Below, piece by piece: positions 18,351 through 27,683 of a DNA stretch of 64,000 nt. This DNA is from AWTP1-13 sp963832445 (GTDB lineage Bacteria; Pseudomonadota; Alphaproteobacteria; Rhizobiales; Hyphomicrobiaceae): NCBI GenBank assembly GCA_963832445.1, contig CAWHUM010000010.1, forward strand, positions 682,001-746,000. Reading direction: 5' to 3'. The notes beneath the pieces were generated by a model. The model had not been told where the DNA came from, made no database searches, and saw nothing but the letters and a program-made list of their open reading frames with translations. The position numbers and the translations under genes were made by a program. Numbering within the stretch: the stretch's first letter is position 1; each line of letters begins with the position of its first letter.

Positions 18351-21300
18351 TTAACCGGACAGCCGTCGCGAAGTTGCGTTGGATGCGAATGCCACGGCCG
18401 CGGTCCCGGTGCGTATCAGCTTGTTCCAGCCGAGGACGCGCCCCTTCAGTGCAGCGATGGCGACGCGGACCGCCGTCGCATAGAGCAATTGGCGGTAGCA
18501 GAAACGCTGCAGCAGCAGCAACGGAACAAGCCGCAGGACATTGAGCTTGCGCTCGATGCAGACGGCAAAGGCACCCGTCCCCAATTCTACCAGCTGGAAA
18601 TAAGCCCAATACGTGCCGACGGTTACCAGACTGGTCGGGACGCCTTCGAGCGGGCGCATGGCAAACTCGCTGAAGCCGGTGAGTATGGCCCAGAGGAACA
18701 TGATGTCGACTATCGGAGCAACCAGCGTGAAGAAGAACTGAAAAACGATGATGTTCGGCAACGTGAACAGGCTCACCCCGATCGGCCGTGCCTGCCACAT
18801 CGTGGCGCGGTTCTTGTAGGCGACCTGCAGCGTTCCAAACATCCAGCGCAACCGCTGCTTCAGGAAGCCTCGCAGGGTTTCCGGAGCCTCCGTGCGGGCC
18901 ACCGCACGCGGCTCGTAGACGACCCTCCAGCCTGCCCTCTCGAGTTTGATGGTCGCATCTGCGTCCTCGGCCAGGGTATCCGCCTGGAAGCCGCCGATCG
19001 ACAACAGCGCACTACGCCGCCAGGCGCCGATTGAGCCCGGAACCACTGGAATGCCGTTCACAATTTCCAAGGCTCGGCGGTCAAGGTTTTGATTCGTGAC
19101 GTACTCCAGGGCCTGGAACCGCGTGATCGTGTTGATGCGGTTGCCGACAGTTGCGTTGCCGGCAACGGCCGCAACCGAAGGATCGGCGAAGTGGCGAAGC
19201 AGCATTGGCAGAGCATCGAGCTCGAATAGCGTGTCAGCATCGAGCGTAACGACGATCTCCGCTCCAGTGTGTGCAATGCCCCAGTTGAGCGCCGCCCACT
19301 TGCCCTCGTTGGGCTTGGGTGAGCACCCGCACGCGCGAGGTGTCGGCGAATGTCTTTCGCACGATCTCGGCCGTTTCGTCGGTCGAGCCGTCGTCAACAA
19401 CTATGATCGTGAACTTGCGCACACGCGACGCAAGCAGCGCGCGGATGGCGCTGCAGATCACCTTCTCCTCGTTGAAGGCCGGAACGATAACCGCTACGGA
19501 GGCCGGCCGCCATTTCTCGTCCCATCGCAGTCTCTCCAGACGCGCGTGCAGAATGGCGAAGCTGCACACCCACAGCAGACGCAGCGTGCCGAGAGCAATG
19601 CCGGCCCCGAACAACAGCATGATCAACGAGTTCATCCCGCTGTAGAGCATGAAGCTTGCGTGGTTCGATCGAATTATCCAACTGTCGGGCTGCTCTACCG
19701 TGGGCATGACGTCCTCTCGCGACAGGCCGAGGAGCTCGTGGATTGTTACGAAGCTGAAACCCTTGGCGCGCAGTCGGTCGATGATTAGCGGTAGCGCTTC
19801 CACTGTCGCATCGCGAATGCCGCCGGCATCGTGCAGCAGCACCACATTTCCATCGCCTTTCTCAGCGGCTTCCACCGTCTTGGACACGATCTGAGAGGCG
19901 CGTGGGCGATACCAATCCTTGGGGTCGATGCCCATGCCGATGGTCAGGTAGCCCAGGTCGCCTGCGAGTCTGAGGACCTCGACACCGTCGATTGTTTGTG
20001 GCTCCAGATCGCGCGCGTAAGGTGGCCGAAAGAGCATGGTCCGAATGCCAAGCGTGGCCTCGAACAACCGCTGCGTCGCATTGAGCTCCAGTCTGAGGTG
20101 CTCGACGGACACTTCCGACGAGTTGACATGACTGAACGTATGGTTGCCGATGTCATGCCCCTCCTGGTGGATGCGTAACAACAGGTCGCTATGGATGGCG
20201 CCTGCCGACCCGACAATGAAGAATGTCGCCTTGACGTTCTTCTCTCGCAGCACATCCAGCACCTTGCCCGTGTACCTGCGATCGGGGCCATCATCGAACG
20301 TCAGCGCGATGACCTTGTCCGTGCGGGCACCCCATCGCGTCACGGTCGTGGACCTCGGAAAGGCTTCGATGATTTGATCCGTAATCAAGTTGTGGGGCGC
20401 ATCGAGACTGAAACCACGCGTTCCCGTTTCCAGTTTGCCGGTGGCCGCCAGGACCTCTCCCTTGCCCTTGTAAAGAACGTCGTAGCCTGCGCGCAGGGCC
20501 TGGATACCCTTCAGTGCCTCGTCGTCGGCGCGCCTGTCGCGCCCAAACGCAGCCCAGACGCCAGGGTCCTCCGTTCCGAGCCGCCACAGCGCCAGTCCGG
20601 CGGGACGCATGTTCAGCGCAGCAGCGATTTGGTTGTAGGCCGTCACGCCATCGAGGTACCAAACGTGGTGGGTCTTGCCTTCGATGTCGTCGACAAAGGT
20701 GAAGGTAGGGTTCAGGGAAACTGCGTCGAACCGTAGTTTGGCCCCCAATTCCTCGAGCAGCTCCCAAGCTTCCTGGACGGAAATCTCTCGGCTCTTTCCC
20801 GGACCAGTCCAGTCGTGGCCGAACGATGCAATGCCCACGATCAGTTTCTGGGGGTCGACGCTTTCGAAGCGGAAGTTGAGAACCTTCTCGAACCAGCCCT
20901 GACCCGCAATCGGCCCGGGCGCACCCGCCTCATGGTGTTCGTCGTAGGCCATCACAATGAGACCGTCCGCGGCCTGAGCCAGCCGCACATAGTCGTACGC
21001 GGGGTCCGAGGCAGGCACCGCAACCAGCAGCTTGATGCGATCGGGCGCTAGCAGCTGCGCGAGTTCGCCGACCAGCGCGACATAGTGGCCCGAAGCGGAG
21101 ACGGGAATCTGCTCCAAATCCAAAACGAGACCGTCAAATTTGCCACTGGCCGCGTAGCGCCGGAGCTCCTCGGCAAAGCGGGCGCGCGCATCCTTGGAGG
21201 ACAGCATCGCGACGGTCGCCTTGACATCCCAGCGTTGCTCTTCGGCGCTGTAGTTGTTGACGAGGGGAAACATCTGAAGGTGGGGAGCGTGAGCCTCGGT

Positions 21301-21771
21301 CCACTTGGAGACCAGAGCTTCCTTGGCGGGATCGCTCCGAACCAAAGCCCCGGTTGGGCCGGCGAGATGCAGCCACTCGACGATGAGCACATCCAGCAAG
21401 GCGGCGTTGCGCTTGAGGGACGAGAAGCTGTTGTCGTCCCAGTTCACAAAGTGGCCGTAGCGGACAGCACTGGTTGCCGCGGCCTTGTCGGATTTGCGCG
21501 CGCGCTCCAGATCCAGCAGCGGCTCGTTCGCGCTCGCAGGCGGCGGCGCAGGCGAGAGCGCTCGCGGCGTACCAGTAATGCGAACGGAAGGCAGCGACGG
21601 CCCAGCAATGCTCGTCATGAGCAGACAAGCCGCCAATACTCCGAGTAATGAAAATAGGGCCCAGTAGACCGCCGATACGATGTGGCCGCGTCGGCCACTT
21701 CGATCGAAGAACACAGGATGGGCAGATGACAAAACTCTACCAACGCCCGGAAAGGGCATCCCCCCGAACAA
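18351..21771 (-). pseudogene. GH18-like / NodB deacetylase / GT2 glycosyltransferase trifunctional membrane protein, frameshifted
   Basis: About 1140 residues when one extra base near 19315 is removed (LTQ to PNEGKWAALNWG). Order: membrane anchor (about 31-53); a GH18/YaaH-like domain (about 100-415) with FDGLVLDLEQIP, where D218 and E220 of the DxxDxDxE motif remain but the middle Asp is Val; a polysaccharide deacetylase domain (about 485-690) with TFDDGP at 491-496 and HTFSH at 544-548; a membrane segment; then a processive GT2 domain with VVDDGS, DADT, EDAD and QRLRW motifs plus C-terminal membrane helices. This suggests synthesis, deacetylation and trimming of a beta-linked N-acetylglucosamine polymer by one polypeptide. 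Frameshift is probably an error. Confidence 0.85.
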
Positions 21772-22042
21772 AAAACGTCACGCAATGTCTAGCCGACGGC
21801 GGGCAAGATAGCTCGCACAGGATGCTGTTGCAACCGCGCTTTGCGAGATTTGGTTCGTATGAAGTCTTAGGTCCAAGGATCCGGGTCGCGCGCGTGCAAG
21901 CTCACACCCCTCGATGCGGCAAGCGACAAGCCCATGTGAGCGCAGTGCAGCAACTCGTGCATCGTTAGGCTTCGTGGTGTCAAGGTGCAGCGGCAGCCGG
22001 CCGCTGCACACTTCTTCTATGTGGCGAGCGAGCTGTTCGGGC

Positions 22043-22447
22043 TCATTCCTTGGGAACGAAGCTTCCCCGAGGGACAATTGCCTTTTGGGAAACCGCAATG
22101 CTGGCAACTGTGCTGACGAGAAGTGACACCACAACGATGAAGACGGCGAAGCTCGGCGCCACCTCTATCCGCGCCCACCGGGCTAGAAGGATGGCAACAA
22201 GCGCGGTGAGGACTGTAGTGGCCACGCTAGCGCCGGCGCACCCCACTGCAACCTGCCAGCGTCCCAACGCGAACTCTGAAGCGCCGCCGATGGCCACGAA
22301 GCCCGCCACACTGTGGGCCGCTAGCACCGGCAGGAGGCTCAGCCACCACAATCCCGGGCCCGCGGCGCCACCCTCCAGTGCGAGCACCGCAGCGCTCTGG
22401 AGAAACAGCGACATCCCAAGCACGACTGCCAGAAGTGCGAATCTCAT
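22043..22447 (-). CDS. four-helix membrane protein, unknown
   Basis: 134 residues with four predicted membrane helices, e.g. FALLAVVLGMSLFLQSAAVLA, LWWLSLLPVLAAHSVAGF and SFAVFIVVVSLLVSTVAS. No motif recognised. A TTG at 22477 could start it ten codons earlier; the ATG at 22447 begins directly before the first helix. Confidence 0.55.
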   Translation of the reverse strand: MRFALLAVVLGMSLFLQSAAVLALEGGAAGPGLWWLSLLPVLAAHSVAGFVAIGGASEFALGRWQVAVGCAGASVATTVLTALVAILLARWARIEVAPSFAVFIVVVSLLVSTVASIAVSQKAIVPRGSFVPKE

Positions 22448-22694
22448 CGCGACAACTATTACACGAATCAGCCGCAAGCGCCAAAATAGTTTGCAAAACC
22501 AAGCCCATAGCCGTTGCGGTTGATGCTGAGGGCGTGGGCCGGGACCCGTTTACCTTGACTGTTGCTCGAGCTCCCGAATGTCTCGAATGGGTCCGGACCG
22601 ACAAATCCCGGCCCGCCAAGGCGTTTTCAGCCACTGGCGGCAGCAGTTGCGACCCGCGTCTGTGACTGCGACACCAAGCGTGTCGAGGCGTACG

Positions 22695-23423
22695 TCATTT
22701 CTTCCCCGCGGGCGCCGCCTTCTTGGCATCGGGCGCACCTCCGCCATCGCCGCCCCCCGACTGGGGCACGCCGACATACGACGACCACGTCACACTGCGG
22801 CGCTCGCTGGAGCGGGGGTCCTCGTCCTGCGGCCGCTGCAGGTCGCGCGCGTTGTCCACCGTCACGGCGAGATTGCGCTGCGTGGCACAGCCGAAATTCG
22901 GATAGGGAATGCGCGCCTCGTTGCGCCCGACGTTCTCGCCCCACTTGTCGCAGATCGGCGGCACGGCGACGGGGCGCTTGTAGGCGATGCGGATGACGGG
23001 AACCTCCGCCACGGGCTGGCGCTTGCCGCGCACCAGCCGGTAGTCGATGCCGGCCTGGGCCACATGGCGCTGGATGCCGTGCAGCGATTGCGCCATGGAC
23101 GAAGGATCGCGCGGGATGGCAGGCACGGCGATCACCAGGCGGCCATTGGCCTCGCGCTTGAAGCGGTGGAGAAAACGGTAGACGTCGACGTGCTGGCCGG
23201 GGCTCAGGCCGTCCGCACCCGCTGGCACCTCCACGTCCAGGGTCTCCACATGGTTGGTGAAGCCCACCGGATGGCGCAGCTCCGGATTGGAGAGCCCAAC
23301 CGCCAGTACGTCGTCGGGCCCGCGATGGTGCTCGCACGCCCCGAGCAGCAGCGCGCCGACCGTCACCGACGCCAGCAGGGGCCGCACCAAGCCGGCGCTC
23401 CAGGCCATTGATTGCACCTTCAT
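22695..23423 (-). CDS. cpaD: CpaD pilus assembly lipoprotein
   Basis: 242 residues. The leader ends in a lipobox (LLLGAC), and the body matches CpaD: NPELRHPVGF, LSPGQHVDVYRFL, GIDYRLVRG and NFGCATQRNLAVTV with DNARDLQRPQDED near the C-terminus. CpaD is an outer-membrane lipoprotein of the Tad/Flp pilus machine. Its ATG overlaps the stop of cpaC by 4 nt (ATGA). No cpaE/cpaF follow, so the locus is incomplete here. Confidence 0.9.
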   Translation of the reverse strand: MKVQSMAWSAGLVRPLLASVTVGALLLGACEHHRGPDDVLAVGLSNPELRHPVGFTNHVETLDVEVPAGADGLSPGQHVDVYRFLHRFKREANGRLVIAVPAIPRDPSSMAQSLHGIQRHVAQAGIDYRLVRGKRQPVAEVPVIRIAYKRPVAVPPICDKWGENVGRNEARIPYPNFGCATQRNLAVTVDNARDLQRPQDEDPRSSERRSVTWSSYVGVPQSGGGDGGGAPDAKKAAPAGKK

Positions 23424-24928
23424 GGCTTCACCCCCGGGTAGTCGACGATGAACCCGATATCGCCCTCGTAATGTCCCTGTGGGCGGTAGCCGGGCGGTCC
23501 ATAGATGCGGTTGAGGTGGCCGAGCAGCAGCTCGCGCAGGGTCGAGGACGGCGCATAGCCTCCGTCGGGCCGCGAGAACTCGCTCTTGGGCGCGTGAGTG
23601 GCGAGATAAGGCGTAACTAGGATGACGAGCTCGCTCTCGCGCCGCTGGTAGTCGTTACTGCGAAAGAGCGCCCCCAGCACGGCCACATCCTTGAGGCCCG
23701 GAACGCCCTCGACGCTTTGGCGCGTGTCATCCGACAGAAGCCCTGCCATCGCCAGCGTACCCCCGCTCGGCAGCTCCAGCGTGGTCTCGGCGCGGCGCAC
23801 CTTGAGCGCGGGAATAGCGATCTCGTTGATGGTCACGGCCCCTTGGGAGGTGAGCTCGCTCACCTCGGCCGAGATGGTGAGGCTGATGCGGCCCTCCGTC
23901 ATCACCACTGGTTTGAACGATACGCTGACACCGAAGGTCTTCCACGCGATCGTGACCTGGCGATCCTGGCTGGCAACGGGAACGGGGAACTCACCGCCTG
24001 CCAGAAACTTCGCCATCTCCCCGGAGATGGCCGTGAGATTTGGCTCGGCCAGCGTGCGGATCAGGCCGGCGCGCTCGAGCGCCTGCACCAGTGTGGTGAC
24101 CGAGTTGGCTCCCGGGGTCCACGTGGTCTGCGACGCGGCCCCCGCGACGACGTTGGGCAGGAGCGCACCGGCGGTGGCCTGCGGCACGAGGCCGGCGGTG
24201 ATCGGAAAAGCGTTCTGGATCACGCGGGTGAAGGTAACGTTGCCCGATTGCAGCACGGCCTCGGGCACATTCACGCCGAGCCGCCTGATTGCATCGCGCT
24301 GCATCTCGGCCACCTGCACCCTGAGCAGCACCTGCTCCTTGGCGGCCACGCTCAGCATGTTCACCACGTTGTCCTTCTTCTTGGCGTAGCGGGCCGCCAG
24401 CTCGTTGGCGCGGTTGGCGTCGATCGGGTTGAGGACGCTGCCGGTGAGCACCACGTTGTCTCCCACCGCCTCGACCTTGATGCGCGCACCGGGCAGCAGG
24501 CGGTTCAGCGCATCGGTGAGCGGCGACAGATCGCGCACCACCGTTATCTCGAGGAACGCCAGGCGCTGGCCGTCCGCGCCCATGAAGAAGGCATTGGCGT
24601 CGCCCACATCCTTCGCCAGCAGGTAGACCTGGCGCGAAGACTGCACCACGGCGTCCACCACGTCGGGATTGGAGACGAGCACATTGCGCAGTTCGACCGG
24701 CAGCTCGATCAGCATCGATTTGTCGAGCCCGATGGTGATCTTGCGCGTGACGGGAAAGCGTGTGCCCGGCGGAATGACCATGTGCGACCGATGATCGGGC
24801 TCGCTCACCGGCGGCGGCTCCCGCTTCGGCGGCTGCTGCGCAGCAGCGTCGAGCGCCTGCATGCCAAGCACGACCGACAACAGCACTACCGTCAGCGCAC
24901 ACCTTCCGGCGCTGCCACCAACCCACAT
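23420..24928 (-). CDS. cpaC: CpaC Tad/Flp pilus secretin
   Basis: 502 residues. Signal peptide (RCALTVVLLSVVLGMQALDAAA), N-terminal pilus-CpaC domain (GLDKSMLIELPVELRNVLVSNP), a BON-like domain (about 160-215), and a C-terminal secretin domain with LAEPNLTAISGEMAKFLAGGEFPVP and ESELVILVTPYL. It forms the outer-membrane channel of the Tad pilus. It is the first gene of a cpaC-cpaD pair. ATG at 24928 (MWVGG) gives a sensible leader; an upstream start at 24970 is possible. Confidence 0.92.
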   Translation of the reverse strand: MWVGGSAGRCALTVVLLSVVLGMQALDAAAQQPPKREPPPVSEPDHRSHMVIPPGTRFPVTRKITIGLDKSMLIELPVELRNVLVSNPDVVDAVVQSSRQVYLLAKDVGDANAFFMGADGQRLAFLEITVVRDLSPLTDALNRLLPGARIKVEAVGDNVVLTGSVLNPIDANRANELAARYAKKKDNVVNMLSVAAKEQVLLRVQVAEMQRDAIRRLGVNVPEAVLQSGNVTFTRVIQNAFPITAGLVPQATAGALLPNVVAGAASQTTWTPGANSVTTLVQALERAGLIRTLAEPNLTAISGEMAKFLAGGEFPVPVASQDRQVTIAWKTFGVSVSFKPVVMTEGRISLTISAEVSELTSQGAVTINEIAIPALKVRRAETTLELPSGGTLAMAGLLSDDTRQSVEGVPGLKDVAVLGALFRSNDYQRRESELVILVTPYLATHAPKSEFSRPDGGYAPSSTLRELLLGHLNRIYGPPGYRPQGHYEGDIGFIVDYPGVKP

Positions 24929-25257
24929 GGAAACTGAACCCCGCTGCTTGCCGCCAGCCGGCCTCAACAAGCCGGAACGCGTGGCCCCCTACACACGACG
25001 GACGCAACGGTGAAGGTTGTGTGGCACCGGGGCGGTATCGGCAAACGTCACGCCGGCGCGAACAGCGGTTATGCGCAGCTCGTCAACAGCTTGCTCAGAC
25101 GTTTTGCGCCGGGCACGCACGCCTGCCGCGTCAGGCCGAAGCCTTTAAACCTCGGGAAATCTGCAATGGTCGGCGGCGCCGGCAAGCTGCAACGAGACGC
25201 CGCGTAAAGCTGTGCGCAAATGCACACCAGACGCACCCGTCAGCCGGCCCGCCTCGC
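24929..25257. other. intergenic region upstream of cpaC
   Basis: No gene seen. It separates cpaC from the TadG fragment and should hold the cpaCD promoter; I see no clear conserved element. Confidence 0.3.
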
Positions 25258-25460
25258 TCAACCCGCGACCCGCAAGCGCGCAATCTCGCGGCCGATTGAT
25301 TCGAACGCCTGGATCAGCGCCTGCCCGTCGCTGGCGACGTAGGCCTGGTTGGCGCTCGTGGCGCAGCTTGCCAGCATCTCGCGTGCCGTCGAGCCCGCGT
25401 CCAGCCGGAAGGCGACGGAAAAAAACCTTGAGCCCGGCGGACGGATGGGCGCCCGCCACC
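25258..25460 (-). pseudogene. TadG-like (VWA pilus protein) C-terminal remnant
   Basis: The last 40 residues, MLASCATSANQAYVASDGQ and ALIQAFESIGREIARLRVAG before a stop, match the end of TadG/VWA-type Flp-pilus proteins. Upstream the similarity (LDAGSTAR) switches frame at the A7 run 25419-25425 to PSAGLKVF and stops at a TAG just before. About 65 residues survive of a protein usually over 400 long. It lies just upstream of cpaC, so it is probably the relic of a larger tad locus. Confidence 0.65.
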
Positions 25461-25544
25461 TAAACTTTCCGACAGGTGCTTGCGGTTGGCGCATCGAGCC
25501 TGCATGGTCCGGCGCCGACCGGCGGTCCGAGAGATTTGAGACAT

Positions 25545-27035
25545 ATGCAAACGACCGAGCCCGTAGCCCCTGACTACTGGAGGCAGCAGACCGAGACAGC
25601 CCTGCTGGCGCCGATCCGGTCGATGCGGCTCGCGTATTTACCTCTGCTCATGGTCTATTTCGCCTACGGTGCGACCGGTCTCGTCGGGGTTGCACAGACC
25701 TTCTGGATCCGCAAAGCGCTCACCTGGTCGCCGGCCGAGCTTGCCGCGCTCACCGTCTGGTTCACGCTGCCCTGGACCATCAAGATGGTGTTTGGCGGCC
25801 TGGTCGACAGCGTGCCGCTGTTCGGCTCGCAGCGCCGCGCCTACGTGTTCATCGGCGCCGGTCTGATTGCGCTGTCGTTCGTCCTGCTGGCCGGCGCCGC
25901 CGGCGGCTGGATGACCATGCTCAGCCCCAATACCATGTACGTGGTGGCCTCGCTGATCAGCGTCACCGGCGTCGTGCTGCAGGACGTCGTTGCCGACGCC
26001 ATGAGCACGGAGGTCGTCCCGCGCCACAACCCGGACGGCACGCCTCGCGACAAGCTAGCGATCGACCACGACCTCGGCATGGTGCAGGTGCTGGGAAGGC
26101 TGGCGCTGTCGTTCGGCGTCTTCTCGGTTGCCGGGCTGTCGGGATGGCTGGCGCAGTACCTGTCCTACGACAAGGTGTTCCTCTTAGGCCTGATCGTGCC
26201 AGTGGTCTCCGTCACCGGCGCGGTGCTCGTGCGCCTGGAGACCACCGAGCGGCGGCCAATCGACTGGCGCATCCTCGGCGGCGGCCTGGCCTTCGGTGCC
26301 GTCGTCATCGCACTGGGCCTCGGCAACATTCCCCTAAGTCAGGAGATCATCTTCATCATCTCCATGGCCGTCGTGATCTGGATGCTGAGCCGCGTGACGG
26401 TGGAGATCGACCACGCCACGCGCATGCGCATCGCCTTTGCCGCCATCATCATCTTCGCGTTCCGGGCCACTCCGTCGGTAGGTGACGGCTACACTTGGTT
26501 CTTCATAGATGTGCTGGGCTTCGACGAGGCCTTCTTCGGCGTTCTAGGACAGATCGGCGCCGGCGTCGGCATCGTCACCCTGTGGATGCTGTCGGACTTC
26601 ATCACGCGGCGGCCGGTGGCACAGGTGCTGCTGTGGATCACTGTCCTGTCCGGCTTCCTGGGGCTGCCGTCGCTGCTGCTGGTGTTCCAGCTCCACCATG
26701 TGACCGAGCGGCTATTCGGCATCGGCGCACACGGCATCGCCCTGTTCGACACCATCGCCACGTCGCCGTTCGCCCAGCTCAGCATGATCCCCCTGCTGAC
26801 CCTGGTCGCCGTCTACGCGCCCCCCGGGCACCGCGCCACCTGGTTCGCGCTGATGGCCTCCCTCATGAACCTGGCGCTGATCGCGGGCCAGCTGCAGACC
26901 AAATATCTGAACCTCCTCCTGCCGGTTAACCGCGGCGACTATCACAACCTGCCCGCGTTGGCCGTCACGGCCTACATCGCCGCCGTTGTCGTACCCTTGG
27001 CGGCGATCGCCATTTTCGGCCGGCGCGTGCGATAG
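25545..27035 (+). CDS. BT1/folate-biopterin family MFS transporter
   Basis: 496 residues and about twelve membrane helices. The N-terminal block YFAYGATGLVGVAQTFWIRK, the SVTGVVLQDVVADAMSTEVV segment and TPSVGDGYTWFFIDVLGF are typical of BT1/FBT transporters, which in other lineages carry folates or pterins. The bacterial substrate is not established. ATG at 25545 is preceded by GAGA. Stands alone between the TadG remnant and a small membrane protein. Confidence 0.8.
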   Translation: MQTTEPVAPDYWRQQTETALLAPIRSMRLAYLPLLMVYFAYGATGLVGVAQTFWIRKALTWSPAELAALTVWFTLPWTIKMVFGGLVDSVPLFGSQRRAYVFIGAGLIALSFVLLAGAAGGWMTMLSPNTMYVVASLISVTGVVLQDVVADAMSTEVVPRHNPDGTPRDKLAIDHDLGMVQVLGRLALSFGVFSVAGLSGWLAQYLSYDKVFLLGLIVPVVSVTGAVLVRLETTERRPIDWRILGGGLAFGAVVIALGLGNIPLSQEIIFIISMAVVIWMLSRVTVEIDHATRMRIAFAAIIIFAFRATPSVGDGYTWFFIDVLGFDEAFFGVLGQIGAGVGIVTLWMLSDFITRRPVAQVLLWITVLSGFLGLPSLLLVFQLHHVTERLFGIGAHGIALFDTIATSPFAQLSMIPLLTLVAVYAPPGHRATWFALMASLMNLALIAGQLQTKYLNLLLPVNRGDYHNLPALAVTAYIAAVVVPLAAIAIFGRRVR

Positions 27036-27288
27036 GCCGCCGCAGGCCTGTCGCACCCTCGCAACAGGTGCATGATACGTCTGCGCGAGGGCCCAGCGAC
27101 GCCTTGACGTTGCCCAAGTTCGCAGCTCATTCATTGCGGGTTGCCCTGGCACTGCCTGTCCGGGGATTGTGCGGGGTGCGCCTTTAGGAAGAAGTGGGGA
27201 GCGAGCGGGGAGCCGCTCCCTAGGGTTTGAGCGAACGACTGCACCGCTTTCCCGGGCTTCGTATCGCGTGCTGAGGGAGATGTGGCCG

Positions 27289-27504
27289 ATGCCTTCGCCG
27301 ACCGTTCCTGCGCTCGATCCGAAGAATGAGCCGCAGCTTGCCGCAGTGGGTTTGGCGTGGGCGCTGCGCCGTGCCGCACTCGGCGTGCTGATTCTGGCGG
27401 TGACGGTCGGCGCGGTGGCGTGGCTGTTCAATGCCAGCATCGAGCCCGATGGGCCCACTGCCGAGCCTGCTTCGCGCGCGGAATATGCCTTGCCGCAGAA
27501 CTGA
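27289..27504 (+). CDS. single-pass small membrane protein
   Basis: 71 residues with one hydrophobic helix (ALGVLILAVTVGAVAWLF, about 28-45) and short soluble ends. AGGGAGA at 27273-27279 is well placed for the ATG at 27289; an ATG at 27280 is too close to it. No family recognised. Confidence 0.5.
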   Translation: MPSPTVPALDPKNEPQLAAVGLAWALRRAALGVLILAVTVGAVAWLFNASIEPDGPTAEPASRAEYALPQN

Positions 27505-27683
27505 GCAGCCACCGCTCCCAGATTAGCCAACTCTTCACCACGGCTGTTGACCGGGGGCCGCACGGGTTGGCCGCTTGGCAGCTGATGGACTATCACTGGG
27601 CGGTTGTGAGCCGGCTTCCCGCATAGCGCGACGCGGCAGCCCAGCGCGCCTACGCAAGCAAGCGAGGAGACTTCGCACTCGTC

